From positions 1-13,371 of the forward strand of contig NZ_CALFLA010000057.1 in assembly GCF_937880195.1 (NCBI RefSeq): a stretch of 13,371 nt of DNA, in the 5' to 3' direction. This DNA comes from an uncultured Blautia sp. (GTDB lineage: Bacteria; Bacillota; Clostridia; Lachnospirales; Lachnospiraceae). The position numbers were made by a program, and so were the translations under genes. A model generated the notes under the pieces. That model worked only from the letters and a program-made list of their open reading frames with translations. It searched no databases and was not told where the DNA came from. The first letter of the stretch is position 1. Every line of letters starts with the position of its first letter. Below, in pieces: positions 1 to 6,833 of the stretch.

Positions 1-3
1 ATA

Positions 4-40
4 GTTCAAAACACCTACACGATGCGTAGATGTTTTGAAC
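4..40. repeat. Long near-perfect inverted repeat (hairpin)
   Basis: The arms GTTCAAAACA (4-13) and TGTTTTGAAC (31-40) are perfectly complementary over 10 bp. After one C/A mismatch (14 and 30), four more pairs form, CTAC (15-18) with GTAG (26-29), leaving a 7-nt loop. No T-tract follows on either strand, so it does not look like an intrinsic terminator. It could be a mobile-element remnant, a recombination or protein-binding site, or a structured RNA end. Only one copy was seen in the window and its function is unknown. Confidence 0.6.
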
Positions 41-56
41 AGGCTAAAGCCGTATG

Positions 57-92
57 AAAAGGCAGTCGATTCCCAGCTGGAAATCAACTGCC
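57..92 (-). terminator. Rho-independent terminator of the 100-798 / 803-3250 transcript
   Basis: On the minus strand, a 14-bp stem (79-92 paired with 61-74, including two G-U wobbles) closes an AGCT tetraloop (75-78) and is followed by TTTT (60-57). It begins 8 nt after the stop codon of the 100-798 gene. This is the first convincing intrinsic terminator downstream of the ABC transporter promoter near 6000. Confidence 0.75.
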
Positions 93-99
93 CTATTCT

Positions 100-798
100 T
101 TATTCGTGAACGGTATAATACTCCAATCTCAAAATACTGTGTTTGATACAGATTTTTTGAATATCTCCGATGGAAGTTCTTCCATAGACACTTCTTGAGA
201 CAGAAAATCTCTCTTCTTCCCCCTTCCAGCTACCATACAGATAATAATCCAGCTCTTTCCCGGAGGTGCTTAATTCCTTATCTGTTATCTTTATGGTTTC
301 ATGTATCGGTTTCTCAAATGTCAATAAGTAATTGACAGGAAATGTAATTCCAAAAGAAAGTACAAATACAGCGAAAACAACAGAAATCTTACGAACCAGC
401 CTTTGGGGCGCTTTTGTCTTAGAAGATTTGATAAAATAGGGAATTACAAGCACCATCGTAATGCCGACCGCTATTTTGGTATAATCAGCAAAACTACATT
501 CAAAGAGATTCAGGCTGGACCAACATAAGACTAAGGCGATTCCGGCTCCTATAAATGGAAGTTGAAATACCAGTCCCTGCACTTTTTTGCTGATCGTATC
601 AAAATACATATAAGGATAAAATCTAAGATACATGGCATAAGTAGCTAAAAGTATAGCGGCAAGGAGAAAAAGCTTTATTTTCCCTCCGATCAAAACAGCA
701 GCAAGGTTGGAATACACCAGAATCCATCCGGCTATTTTGATTTTCTTTTCTGTTTCTGTAATGTTTATCCCCTTTTTTCCATCTACTGATTTTTTCAT
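100..798 (-). CDS. Multi-pass membrane protein of unknown function with C-terminal extracytoplasmic-type domain
   Basis: A 232-residue protein I cannot assign to a named family. It starts with a Lys-rich cytoplasmic-looking N-terminus, then shows about five hydrophobic segments (roughly 22-39, 40-58, 76-93, 108-122 and 138-159), and ends with a soluble tail (about 163-232). The tail contains DYYLYGSW, a Gly-Glu-rich turn, FSVSRSVY and SIGDIQKICI. This Y-x-L ... f-x-V ... GD pattern resembles the tails of the 10663-12747 and 12837-13277 proteins in this window. The ATG lies 4 nt after the stop of the FtsX-type permease, with a GGGGG stretch within the permease's last codons serving as ribosome binding site, so the two genes are co-transcribed and perhaps translationally coupled. 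A terminator follows directly. The start is well supported; the function is not. It might be an accessory subunit of the neighbouring permease, but that is inference from position only. Confidence 0.8.
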   Translation of the reverse strand: MKKSVDGKKGINITETEKKIKIAGWILVYSNLAAVLIGGKIKLFLLAAILLATYAMYLRFYPYMYFDTISKKVQGLVFQLPFIGAGIALVLCWSSLNLFECSFADYTKIAVGITMVLVIPYFIKSSKTKAPQRLVRKISVVFAVFVLSFGITFPVNYLLTFEKPIHETIKITDKELSTSGKELDYYLYGSWKGEEERFSVSRSVYGRTSIGDIQKICIKHSILRLEYYTVHE

Positions 799-802
799 AG
801 TT

Positions 803-3250
803 TTATTCCCCCTGTCTCATCCGCTCTGTCAGGCTTCCTTTTGTGAGAAAATGAAGGCAAAGCATTGGTACAGCTACTGCAAGCATCCCCAATATCGCTG
901 CAAAGATCCATAAAGGCAGGAAGGAACAGGTATACACCATGCTCCATGATCCCGCTGCTTCTACTACTTTCGGCATAACGAAACAGTCAAAGACTGCCGT
1001 TGCAGGAATCAGGATTACAAGTATCAGCGCCCCATGAAATATTCCCTCCAGAAGAAGGAGAACACGAAGCTGTGTCCCTGTCATACCAAGGCTTTCGTAT
1101 AGAGCAAACTCCTTTTTGCGGCTTACTGTTTTGCTCACCAGCATGTTCATAAAATTCATCAGGGCAATCCCTGTCAGAACCAGACCGATCACCAGATCAG
1201 GCAACACCAGATTCAGCCGCGCCACACAGAAAATTTCCTGATACTCGCTGCGCCTCGTAATGCCTACTCCCCGGTTCAGTCCCTGTTCATATTCATCCAG
1301 ATAAGATTCAAATTCTTTTTGCTGTTCTTTGTCAATATTGACTGCCAGCTGACGGTACGCCTGCCCCGGAAATAGTTTGTCAAAGGCTTCCATGGGGAGA
1401 ATATATGCAATGTTAAAAGCTGCTTCCAGGCTTGGCTTTCCCTGGAGATACGTTTCATCATGCATCACAGAGCCCATAACGGTAAATCTTTGCCCCATAA
1501 GCTCAATCTCTTCTCCTTCTGCCGGAGAGGACAGGCCCTCATGGTACGCTCCCCCGGCAAGCACATAATTTCCCGAAGCAAATGCTTCTTTGTCAAATTT
1601 TCCACTGGTAAAAGGAGAATATTCCTGCAGATAGTCAAGATATACTCCATCCATACCAATAACCAGTCCTGTATAGTTTTCGGTTTCTTCCAGTCTGGCA
1701 AGACCCTCCAGCCATTCCGGGAATGCTTCCTGAGTTTCCCTCAGAGTTTTTGTTTCGTCATAGGGCTGATCGTAAAATTCTGTAATGCGCCGGCACAGTT
1801 TAGTTGGGGCTGTCATGGAAACTTCATGGCTTTTCAGTACGCTTACCGATTTTACTTCCGAACGCTTTTTCAATTCCTCCACGGTTTCTTCTGTAATTCC
1901 TGTATTCTTTTCATTGTACTGCTGTCCAGAAAGATACGAAGAACCGTCACACAGACTATAATCCCAGGGAAACATGGCAGAAAGATAAAGATCTTCTTTG
2001 ACACTGATATAACGGATCCAGACAGAATTTAAAAGCAATACTGCCAGAAGCAAAGAAACCACAGATAACAAAGTACGCCAGCGGTTTTTTCCCAGGGTAC
2101 GAAACGCCAGTTGTTTCAAAGTCATAGGTTCATAAGAAGTTGTTTTCTTTTTTGGAAGCTTGCCTGAAATACTGCAGAGCGTCTCTGCCGGAGTCATTCG
2201 GGAAAGCCGGATAAAAGGCAGACGATACGCCAGCAAAACCGTTGCCATAGTACAAAGGAAAGCTGCTGCAAATGGCTGCCAGGAAAGAAAATACAGCGCC
2301 GGATTCTCTTCCATTCCGATCACTACCCGTCCTGTAATAAAATAATGAAGAACAAAACCAATCGCCCATCCGGGGAACATTCCCAGTAAAGAAACAAGGA
2401 TTCCCTGATTCATAAGAAGCTGCCGGATCTGGCGGGGCGTCATTCCCATAGATTTTAAATCTGCCAAAAACAAGCGATCTTTGTCTGCCGTAACATGAAC
2501 AATACTGTAGACCATCAAATACCCGCACAGCACTACAAGAAGCACAGGCATATAGTATGGCCTTGCCTGTTGCTCTGCCATTTCCATACGGGCATCCTGA
2601 TAAGCCAGATTTGTGGTATAACTGCAGCCTGCCACACCCTGCTCATTAAGAATCAAATCGGCTTGCTTTTCCAGATTTTTAGGCTGATGTAAAGTTACCC
2701 CAAGAGTTACATTGTAAGCATTTTCCTTGTCATAATCCGGCAGAAGTTCTTTTGCCTCCTCTTTTGTGATCCAGGCACAGGCTTCTGTAAAGTTTGTAGG
2801 GCTTGCCCACCATCCGCAAAGTGTAAACGTTGTCTTATGCTCTTTTCCATCCGGGTCTTTCCATTGGAGGGACACAGGACTTCCTTCTTCATGAGGAACG
2901 CCAAGGGAGTCCATGGTAAACTCATCAAGGGCAATCTCCCCTCTTTTTATTGGAAGCCGTCCTTTTGTAGGAACAGATAATACAGTCTGGGCATAGGCCC
3001 GGTCTGTAACAGCCAGCTTAATGTTCCTCTGCCCGATTATAGGATCAGATAATTGTCCAATAGATCTTAGCCGCACCGTACTTTTTATACTGCTGTTTCC
3101 AGAAAGAGTATCTGCCTGTTTTTCCGTAAGTCCTGTATAGAGGATATGACTGGCAGAACCATAGGAATACTGATAATTTAATAAATAGGCGTCTTCCACA
3201 GAACTTCCCAGCAGAAAATTACGCCCATTTTTATTCAATTCTATATCCAA
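803..3250 (-). CDS. FtsX-type ABC transporter permease, 5'-truncated (probably a degraded gene)
   Basis: An 815-residue frame encoding a BceB/FtsX-like permease of the MacB-FtsX superfamily, whose members work with a cytosolic ATPase in peptide efflux or sensing or in envelope remodelling. Two FtsX modules are visible. The first has helices at about 234-253, 284-304 and 323-342, with the loop motif ADKDRLFLADLKSMGMTPRQ (255-274). The second has a helix at 393-411, a large extracytoplasmic region (about 415-675), and helices at about 681-705, 731-757 and 775-800, with SRKKEFALYESLGM (710-723). Normally eight helices are expected; the first, preceding the extracytoplasmic region at about 20-230, is missing. 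The only upstream start available is a TTG at 3250, buried in the 3' end of a response regulator remnant, with no ribosome binding site at a usable distance, and the first internal ATG is about residue 113. The frame is otherwise intact, so the loss looks recent. No partner ATPase is adjacent: the nearest one (5045-5968) is of the LanF type with its own permeases. Confidence 0.85.
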   Translation of the reverse strand: MDIELNKNGRNFLLGSSVEDAYLLNYQYSYGSASHILYTGLTEKQADTLSGNSSIKSTVRLRSIGQLSDPIIGQRNIKLAVTDRAYAQTVLSVPTKGRLPIKRGEIALDEFTMDSLGVPHEEGSPVSLQWKDPDGKEHKTTFTLCGWWASPTNFTEACAWITKEEAKELLPDYDKENAYNVTLGVTLHQPKNLEKQADLILNEQGVAGCSYTTNLAYQDARMEMAEQQARPYYMPVLLVVLCGYLMVYSIVHVTADKDRLFLADLKSMGMTPRQIRQLLMNQGILVSLLGMFPGWAIGFVLHYFITGRVVIGMEENPALYFLSWQPFAAAFLCTMATVLLAYRLPFIRLSRMTPAETLCSISGKLPKKKTTSYEPMTLKQLAFRTLGKNRWRTLLSVVSLLLAVLLLNSVWIRYISVKEDLYLSAMFPWDYSLCDGSSYLSGQQYNEKNTGITEETVEELKKRSEVKSVSVLKSHEVSMTAPTKLCRRITEFYDQPYDETKTLRETQEAFPEWLEGLARLEETENYTGLVIGMDGVYLDYLQEYSPFTSGKFDKEAFASGNYVLAGGAYHEGLSSPAEGEEIELMGQRFTVMGSVMHDETYLQGKPSLEAAFNIAYILPMEAFDKLFPGQAYRQLAVNIDKEQQKEFESYLDEYEQGLNRGVGITRRSEYQEIFCVARLNLVLPDLVIGLVLTGIALMNFMNMLVSKTVSRKKEFALYESLGMTGTQLRVLLLLEGIFHGALILVILIPATAVFDCFVMPKVVEAAGSWSMVYTCSFLPLWIFAAILGMLAVAVPMLCLHFLTKGSLTERMRQGE

Positions 3251-3394
3251 CTCCCCATATTGTTTTGATAAATCTTGGCTTTTTTGCCGGTTCTTCCAGT
3301 TTTTCCCTGAGACGCCCTATATGAGCCATTACGGTATTGTTATTATTCAGGTATTTTTCCTTCCATACTGCTTCAAATGAATCTTCTCATTCAT
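3231..3394 (-). pseudogene. OmpR-family response regulator remnant (start and C-terminus only)
   Basis: A good ribosome binding site AAGGAG (3408-3403) lies 8 nt before an ATG at 3394 that begins MNEKI, a start typical of response regulators. Almost at once the sequence switches to the C-terminal end of a winged-helix DNA-binding domain, in another frame from about 3377: FEAVWKEKYL, NNNNTVMAHIGRLREKLEE, then TIWGVGYRIE and TAA (3233-3231). The whole receiver domain and the first half of the DNA-binding domain are absent. Read from the ATG, the product would be only 15 residues before a stop. The most economical explanation is an internal deletion of roughly 170-180 codons with a frameshift. 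Its 3' end overlaps the open frame of the truncated FtsX permease by 20 bp. It belongs to a different subgroup from the intact regulator at 6141-6833, whose C-terminus reads differently (KGLGYKL). Confidence 0.8.
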
Positions 3395-3479
3395 CACGCC
3401 AGCTCCTTATCTTTTCAGTGAATATCAATAGTATATCCTGTCTCTTTTAAAAATTCAACAGCTGGCATTGCACTCTTTT

Positions 3480-4253
3480 TTACCATCCCTTTTTTACAGG
3501 TGTCTTTAAGCCTTTCTTTCCCGGCTCCTGCACCTCCCGAAACTTCATGCAGAAAATCATTCCCACTGATACGGCAAGCACCGCCGCCATAGTGGCGCAG
3601 CACACAGGAAAATTCCAGTATGCTTCATAGCTTCGATATCCGGCCATCCCCAAACTGGCAGTAATGGGATAGATCTGTGAAAAACTCTTGCTGCCTGCTG
3701 CAAAAAGTCCTGCATAGCCATAGACAAAGGCTGCCGCCACTCCCCCAAGAAATCCATTCCGGGATCGGCTGGTGGCAATAATAATAGGCAGAACCGAAAT
3801 ATAAAGAAACAGATTTACAATGATCTGCTGATAAAGAGAAAGAAGCCCTTCGCCTATGGTGAATCCGGGAATCCCTGCGGCAAAGCATCCCACTACTGTA
3901 AATACGGCACAGACAGCGCCAAGAACCGCAGAAAAAACTCCGGCAATCACCAGTTTTGCCGTCAGTACAGCGCGAAAAGATACGGGAACAGTTAAGAGGC
4001 TTTTCAGAGTATTGTTTTTAATTTCACAGTTAATGATATACCCTGTAATCAAGGTAATACACATGGGAAAGATCATAAGCATATTATTTTTGATCACCTG
4101 TTCCGAAAAAAAGCGGTACGTCCAGACTGTGCCGTCTTTTGCCAGGGTGGTGAACAATGTCAGCACTACTGTTAAAAGCATCAGCGCCACTCCTGCCCAG
4201 AGAATGTGATAGCGTTTCATTTTTATAAATTCTGTTTTAATCAGCCGTACCAT
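3480..4253 (-). CDS. ABC-2 type permease subunit, LanG/CprC-like (peptide antibiotic immunity/resistance)
   Basis: A 257-residue integral membrane subunit of the ABC exporter encoded with the 4255-5052 permease and the 5045-5968 ATPase. About six hydrophobic segments are visible: roughly 18-36, 57-75, 97-127, 141-161, 166-187 and 215-236. The short cytoplasmic N-terminus (MVRLIKTEFIKMKR) is the usual start of this family. The cytoplasmic motif CEIKNNTLKSLLTVPVS (76-92) matches the MERDNDTFKSLKTIPVS motif of the sister permease; in the family this amphipathic coupling region faces the ATPase. The ATG follows the sister gene's stop with one base between (TAATATG) and uses the GAGGAG overlapping that gene's end. 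In LanFEG systems such subunits expel lantibiotics from the membrane; here that role is inferred from family and context, and the true ligand is unknown. Confidence 0.85.
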   Translation of the reverse strand: MVRLIKTEFIKMKRYHILWAGVALMLLTVVLTLFTTLAKDGTVWTYRFFSEQVIKNNMLMIFPMCITLITGYIINCEIKNNTLKSLLTVPVSFRAVLTAKLVIAGVFSAVLGAVCAVFTVVGCFAAGIPGFTIGEGLLSLYQQIIVNLFLYISVLPIIIATSRSRNGFLGGVAAAFVYGYAGLFAAGSKSFSQIYPITASLGMAGYRSYEAYWNFPVCCATMAAVLAVSVGMIFCMKFREVQEPGKKGLKTPVKKGW

Positions 4254-4254
4254 A

Positions 4255-5052
4255 TTATTCTCCTCTCCTCTGATAAAGTTTAATCATAAAAAACACAGAA
4301 ATCAGCGCAGTTCCAAAAAGTATGGCCGCTACCTCAGCTTCCGAAGGGATCAGTTCCTGAAAAGACTGAAGGTCTTTGGGATCGCTGATGATCATATGCT
4401 TCTGCATGTCGTCTGCACTCCAGAGAGTTGTCAGAGGAACAGGCATCAGATATACTACAGCCTTTGGAAGGGCGTTCATTACAAAAGTCCCCGCCTCATT
4501 CAGTACACTGTAAAAGACACATAAAAGAATTGAAAAAATATAAGACTTACTGCAAAAAACAATAACAGCTACCAGAGGCAAAGTGCCTGCAGTAATATAA
4601 ATTCCCATCTTTACTGACATCCACAGCTTATACCCGATTCCCTGCACTTCAAAGGCAATCCCTCCGCAAAATACAGAGGCAATTGTAGAAGCTGTGCAGA
4701 ACACAATACTGAAAAGAAACAAAAGAGCCACTTTTGCAAGTACCAGTTTTGTACTTGATACAGGAATGGTTTTCAGGCTTTTAAAGGTATCGTTATCACG
4801 TTCCATAAAAAACAAAAGGGCTGCAACGATCCCAATAATACAGGGCATCAAAAGCTGAATGCCAAATCCAAGCACGGACTGCCACATCAGATCAAAGGCC
4901 TCTGCCTGGGTGCTGCATTTTTGCCATACCTGTTCCCAGTTCATAAAAAAGAATGTCAGTACAGCCGGAAACAAAAATGCTGCTGCGATCACAAGCTGAA
5001 CAAAGCGTTTTCTCTTTAATTTCCACAATTCACATCTGATCAGTCTAAGCAA
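4255..5052 (-). CDS. ABC-2 type permease subunit, LanE/CprB-like (peptide antibiotic immunity/resistance)
   Basis: A 265-residue permease when started at TTG 5052. That start has GGAGG (5065-5061) at an 8-nt distance and gives the family-typical N-terminus MLRLIRCELWKLKRKR. An ATG further upstream (5133) would add 27 residues read out of frame from the ATPase C-terminus and has no family-like sequence, so I reject it. The coding region overlaps the ATPase stop by 8 nt, indicating translational coupling. Hydrophobic segments lie at about 17-37, 62-82, 105-130, 150-167, 171-190 and 242-260. The coupling motif MERDNDTFKSLKTIPVS (83-99) precedes the third segment. With the second permease and the ATPase it should form a LanFEG-type exporter at the cytoplasmic membrane. 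Confidence 0.85.
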   Translation of the reverse strand: MLRLIRCELWKLKRKRFVQLVIAAAFLFPAVLTFFFMNWEQVWQKCSTQAEAFDLMWQSVLGFGIQLLMPCIIGIVAALLFFMERDNDTFKSLKTIPVSSTKLVLAKVALLFLFSIVFCTASTIASVFCGGIAFEVQGIGYKLWMSVKMGIYITAGTLPLVAVIVFCSKSYIFSILLCVFYSVLNEAGTFVMNALPKAVVYLMPVPLTTLWSADDMQKHMIISDPKDLQSFQELIPSEAEVAAILFGTALISVFFMIKLYQRRGE

Positions 5053-5968
5053 TTCCAACACCTCCGGTAACTTTCTTGAAGTAGTCCTCCAGGGTATCTT
5101 CGCACATATGGACGTCCCGGATTTCAACTCCATTTTCTATAAAACACCGATTGATGCGCTCCACTGGCAGGGAAGTATCAAATAGTTTCAGCCTATTGCC
5201 AGTGTCTATCTGAAAATTTTCTGTTCCAAAATTTTGATAAAGAAGGCTGGAGGCTCTTTTGGCATCGGAAAGAACGAACTGGATATATTTCCTGTTTTTT
5301 GCCTCCATTTCCTTTAGGCTTTCTTCTTCCAGAAGCACTCCATGGTCAATAATTCCAATATCATCTGCCAGGAGGGCGATTTCCGAAAGAATATGACTGG
5401 AGATCAGCACCGTTTTGCCTTGTATGTCGCAAAGATCACGTATAAAAGAACGGATCTCCGCAATACCAATAGGATCAAGTCCGTTGATGGGCTCATCCAG
5501 AATAAGGAGCGTTGGATCATGCATCACTGCCAAAGCAATGGAAAGCCTTTGTTTCATCCCGAGAGAATACTGGGAATAGAGCTTCTTGTCCCGGTAGGGC
5601 AGCCCTACAAGCTCCAGAGCCTTCTGAATTGCTTTTGGATCTCGGATTCTGCGAAGCTCTGCAAAAATTTTCAGATTCTCTGTTCCTGTAAGATTGGGAT
5701 AAAAGCCAGGTGATTCGATCAGACTTCCTACCTGAGGCAGGATCTTTTTTTCATTTGCCGGAAACTCTTCCCCAAAAATCCTGATCTTTCCTGAGTCAGG
5801 TTTTGTCAGACCAAGGACCATTTTCATTGTTGTTGTTTTTCCTGCGCCGTTTCTTCCCAAAAGCCCATAGATTCTTCCACGGCGTACGTGAAGATTCAGG
5901 TCTGAGACACTTTTCTGCTTCCCATAACACTTTGTCAGATCCTTTGTTTCAATTATCAAATCATTCAT
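5045..5968 (-). CDS. ABC transporter ATP-binding protein, LanF/BcrA/CprA-like
   Basis: A 307-residue ATPase that powers the two downstream permeases. Visible motifs are Walker A GRNGAGKT (38-45), signature SLGMKQR (135-141), Walker B LLILDEP (154-160), D-loop NGLDP (162-166) and switch His192 (SSH). At the Q-loop position the sequence is GSLIESPGFY, so Glu85 replaces the usual Gln. This E-loop is known from lantibiotic immunity ATPases of the LanF/NukF group and supports the assignment. Residues beyond about 215 form the family's C-terminal extension (ending at CEDTLEDYFKKVTGG). The ATG at 5968 is chosen because AAGGAGG sits 8 nt upstream and because MNDLIIETKDLTKCYG is the normal beginning; a longer frame to 6058 runs through the promoter. 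It is the first gene of the operon and is expected to be induced by the divergent regulator. Other possible substrates are bacitracin-like peptides or host defence peptides. Confidence 0.92.
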   Translation of the reverse strand: MNDLIIETKDLTKCYGKQKSVSDLNLHVRRGRIYGLLGRNGAGKTTTMKMVLGLTKPDSGKIRIFGEEFPANEKKILPQVGSLIESPGFYPNLTGTENLKIFAELRRIRDPKAIQKALELVGLPYRDKKLYSQYSLGMKQRLSIALAVMHDPTLLILDEPINGLDPIGIAEIRSFIRDLCDIQGKTVLISSHILSEIALLADDIGIIDHGVLLEEESLKEMEAKNRKYIQFVLSDAKRASSLLYQNFGTENFQIDTGNRLKLFDTSLPVERINRCFIENGVEIRDVHMCEDTLEDYFKKVTGGVGIA

Positions 5969-5996
5969 GTAAATAACCTCCTTTATTTTTAAGCTC

Positions 5997-6025
5997 ATCA
6001 TATACCTTTTTCCTTGAGCCTTTAT
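5997..6025 (-). promoter_or_regulatory. Putative promoter of the ABC transporter operon
   Basis: On the minus strand, TATGAT (6002-5997) is a plausible -10 element. With a 17-bp spacer the -35 position (6025-6020) reads ATAAAG, which is a poor match to TTGACA. A weak -35 next to upstream direct repeats fits a promoter that needs an activator. The 5' leader to the ATPase start would be about 20-25 nt. The position is inferred from sequence only. Confidence 0.5.
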
Positions 6026-6050
6026 GGAGATTACCTTGAATTTACCTTGA
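6012..6050 (-). promoter_or_regulatory. Phased direct repeats, likely response regulator binding site
   Basis: CCTTGA (TCAAGG on the minus strand) occurs at 6012-6017, 6034-6039 and 6045-6050. The two left-hand spacings are 22 and 11 bp, i.e. whole turns of the helix. The two upstream copies extend to TTACCTTGA (6031-6039 and 6042-6050). OmpR/PhoB-family regulators bind tandem direct repeats with about 10-11 bp periodicity. The pair at 6031-6050 ends about 6 bp from the predicted -35 of the transporter operon, an activating position. The natural candidate to bind is the product of 6141-6833. Confidence 0.6.
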
Positions 6051-6067
6051 GATTCCATAGGGAATAC

Positions 6068-6096
6068 TATGCAGAATAGGAAGCCGGATGTATAAT
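6068..6096 (+). promoter_or_regulatory. Putative promoter of the regulator-kinase operon
   Basis: A consensus -10 TATAAT is present at 6091-6096, 44 bp before the regulator's start codon. The -35 window with a 17-bp spacer (6068-6073) reads TATGCA and is weak. The start site would lie about 40-50 bp to the right of the phased repeats, so autoregulation is possible but not shown. Confidence 0.4.
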
Positions 6097-6140
6097 AAAA
6101 GAAATCTTTTTAAGGGATTCTAAAATCAGGAGGTAATGCT

Positions 6141-6833
6141 ATGTATGAAAAACCGATCCTCGTTGTGGATGACCAACAGGATCTTCTGATCATGATACGC
6201 AAAATATTTGAACGTGCAGGCTTCACCCAGATCATGACTGCTCCTTCAGCTGAAAAGGCGCTGAACCTTTTATCTGCAAAAATGCCGGCTATGGCAGTGC
6301 TGGATGTGATGATGCCGGGAATGGATGGTTTTGAGCTTTTAAAAGAAATCCGCAAGGTAAGCAGTATGCCTGTTCTGATGCTTACTGCAAAGGGAGAACC
6401 GGATGACCGCTGTACCGGACTGGAATTAGGGGCGGACGATTATCTGGTAAAGCCTTTTTTACCCAGAGAGCTTCTTCTTCGCGTTACCGCGATCCTGAAA
6501 CGTGCCTATCCAGAAGGAAACCGGATCGTTACACTGGCTGCCTCCAAGGTAGATCTGGACAAAGCAGAGGTGCAAAAAGGAGATGAGATTTTTCGGCTTA
6601 CAGCCAAAGAATATGCTGTGTTTTTAAAACTTGTGGAAAATGCAGGCCGGATCGTTACCATTGGTTCTCTTTGTCAGACAGCCTGCGGCGAGATCTGGCA
6701 GGGTTATGAGTCTACGCTAATGACCCATATCCGCCACCTGCGGGAAAAGATTGAAGAAAAACCCTCTTCTCCTGTTTCTCTGATCACAATTAAAGGACTG
6801 GGTTATAAACTTATAACCGGAAAGGAGGTTTGA
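6141..6833 (+). CDS. OmpR/PhoB-family response regulator of the peptide-resistance transporter
   Basis: A 230-residue two-component regulator. The receiver domain (about 1-118) has the acidic pair Asp10-Asp11, the phospho-acceptor Asp55 in AVLDVMMPGMDG, Thr82 and Lys104 in KPFLPREL. The winged-helix DNA-binding domain (about 128-226) shows FRLTAKEYAVFLKLVENAGR, TLMTHIRHLREKIEE and the terminal wing KGLGYKL. AGGAGG sits 7 nt before the ATG. The stop overlaps the start of the kinase gene by one base (TGATG), so both are made from one transcript. It diverges from the LanFEG-type operon, and its likely target is the set of phased repeats at 6012-6050. Regulators of this type control cpr- and bce-like resistance transporters in Firmicutes; the inducing ligand is unknown. 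Confidence 0.9.
   Translation: MYEKPILVVDDQQDLLIMIRKIFERAGFTQIMTAPSAEKALNLLSAKMPAMAVLDVMMPGMDGFELLKEIRKVSSMPVLMLTAKGEPDDRCTGLELGADDYLVKPFLPRELLLRVTAILKRAYPEGNRIVTLAASKVDLDKAEVQKGDEIFRLTAKEYAVFLKLVENAGRIVTIGSLCQTACGEIWQGYESTLMTHIRHLREKIEEKPSSPVSLITIKGLGYKLITGKEV

Noticed and set aside
4..40. Palindromic 37-nt unit resembling a single CRISPR repeat
   Set aside because: Only one copy is present, with no spacer-repeat periodicity and no cas gene in the window.
1460..2032. 190-codon plus-strand open frame inside the FtsX-type permease gene
   Set aside because: It is antisense to a gene with clear family motifs, has no ribosome binding site and encodes no recognisable domain.
5053..5133. Upstream ATG start (5133) for the first permease, adding 27 residues
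   Set aside because: The extension is read out of frame through the ATPase C-terminal codons; the TTG at 5052 has a well-spaced GGAGG and the family-typical N-terminus.
5969..6058. Extended N-terminus of the ATPase up to 6058
   Set aside because: It would translate the phased repeats and predicted promoter; ATG 5968 has AAGGAGG at the right distance.
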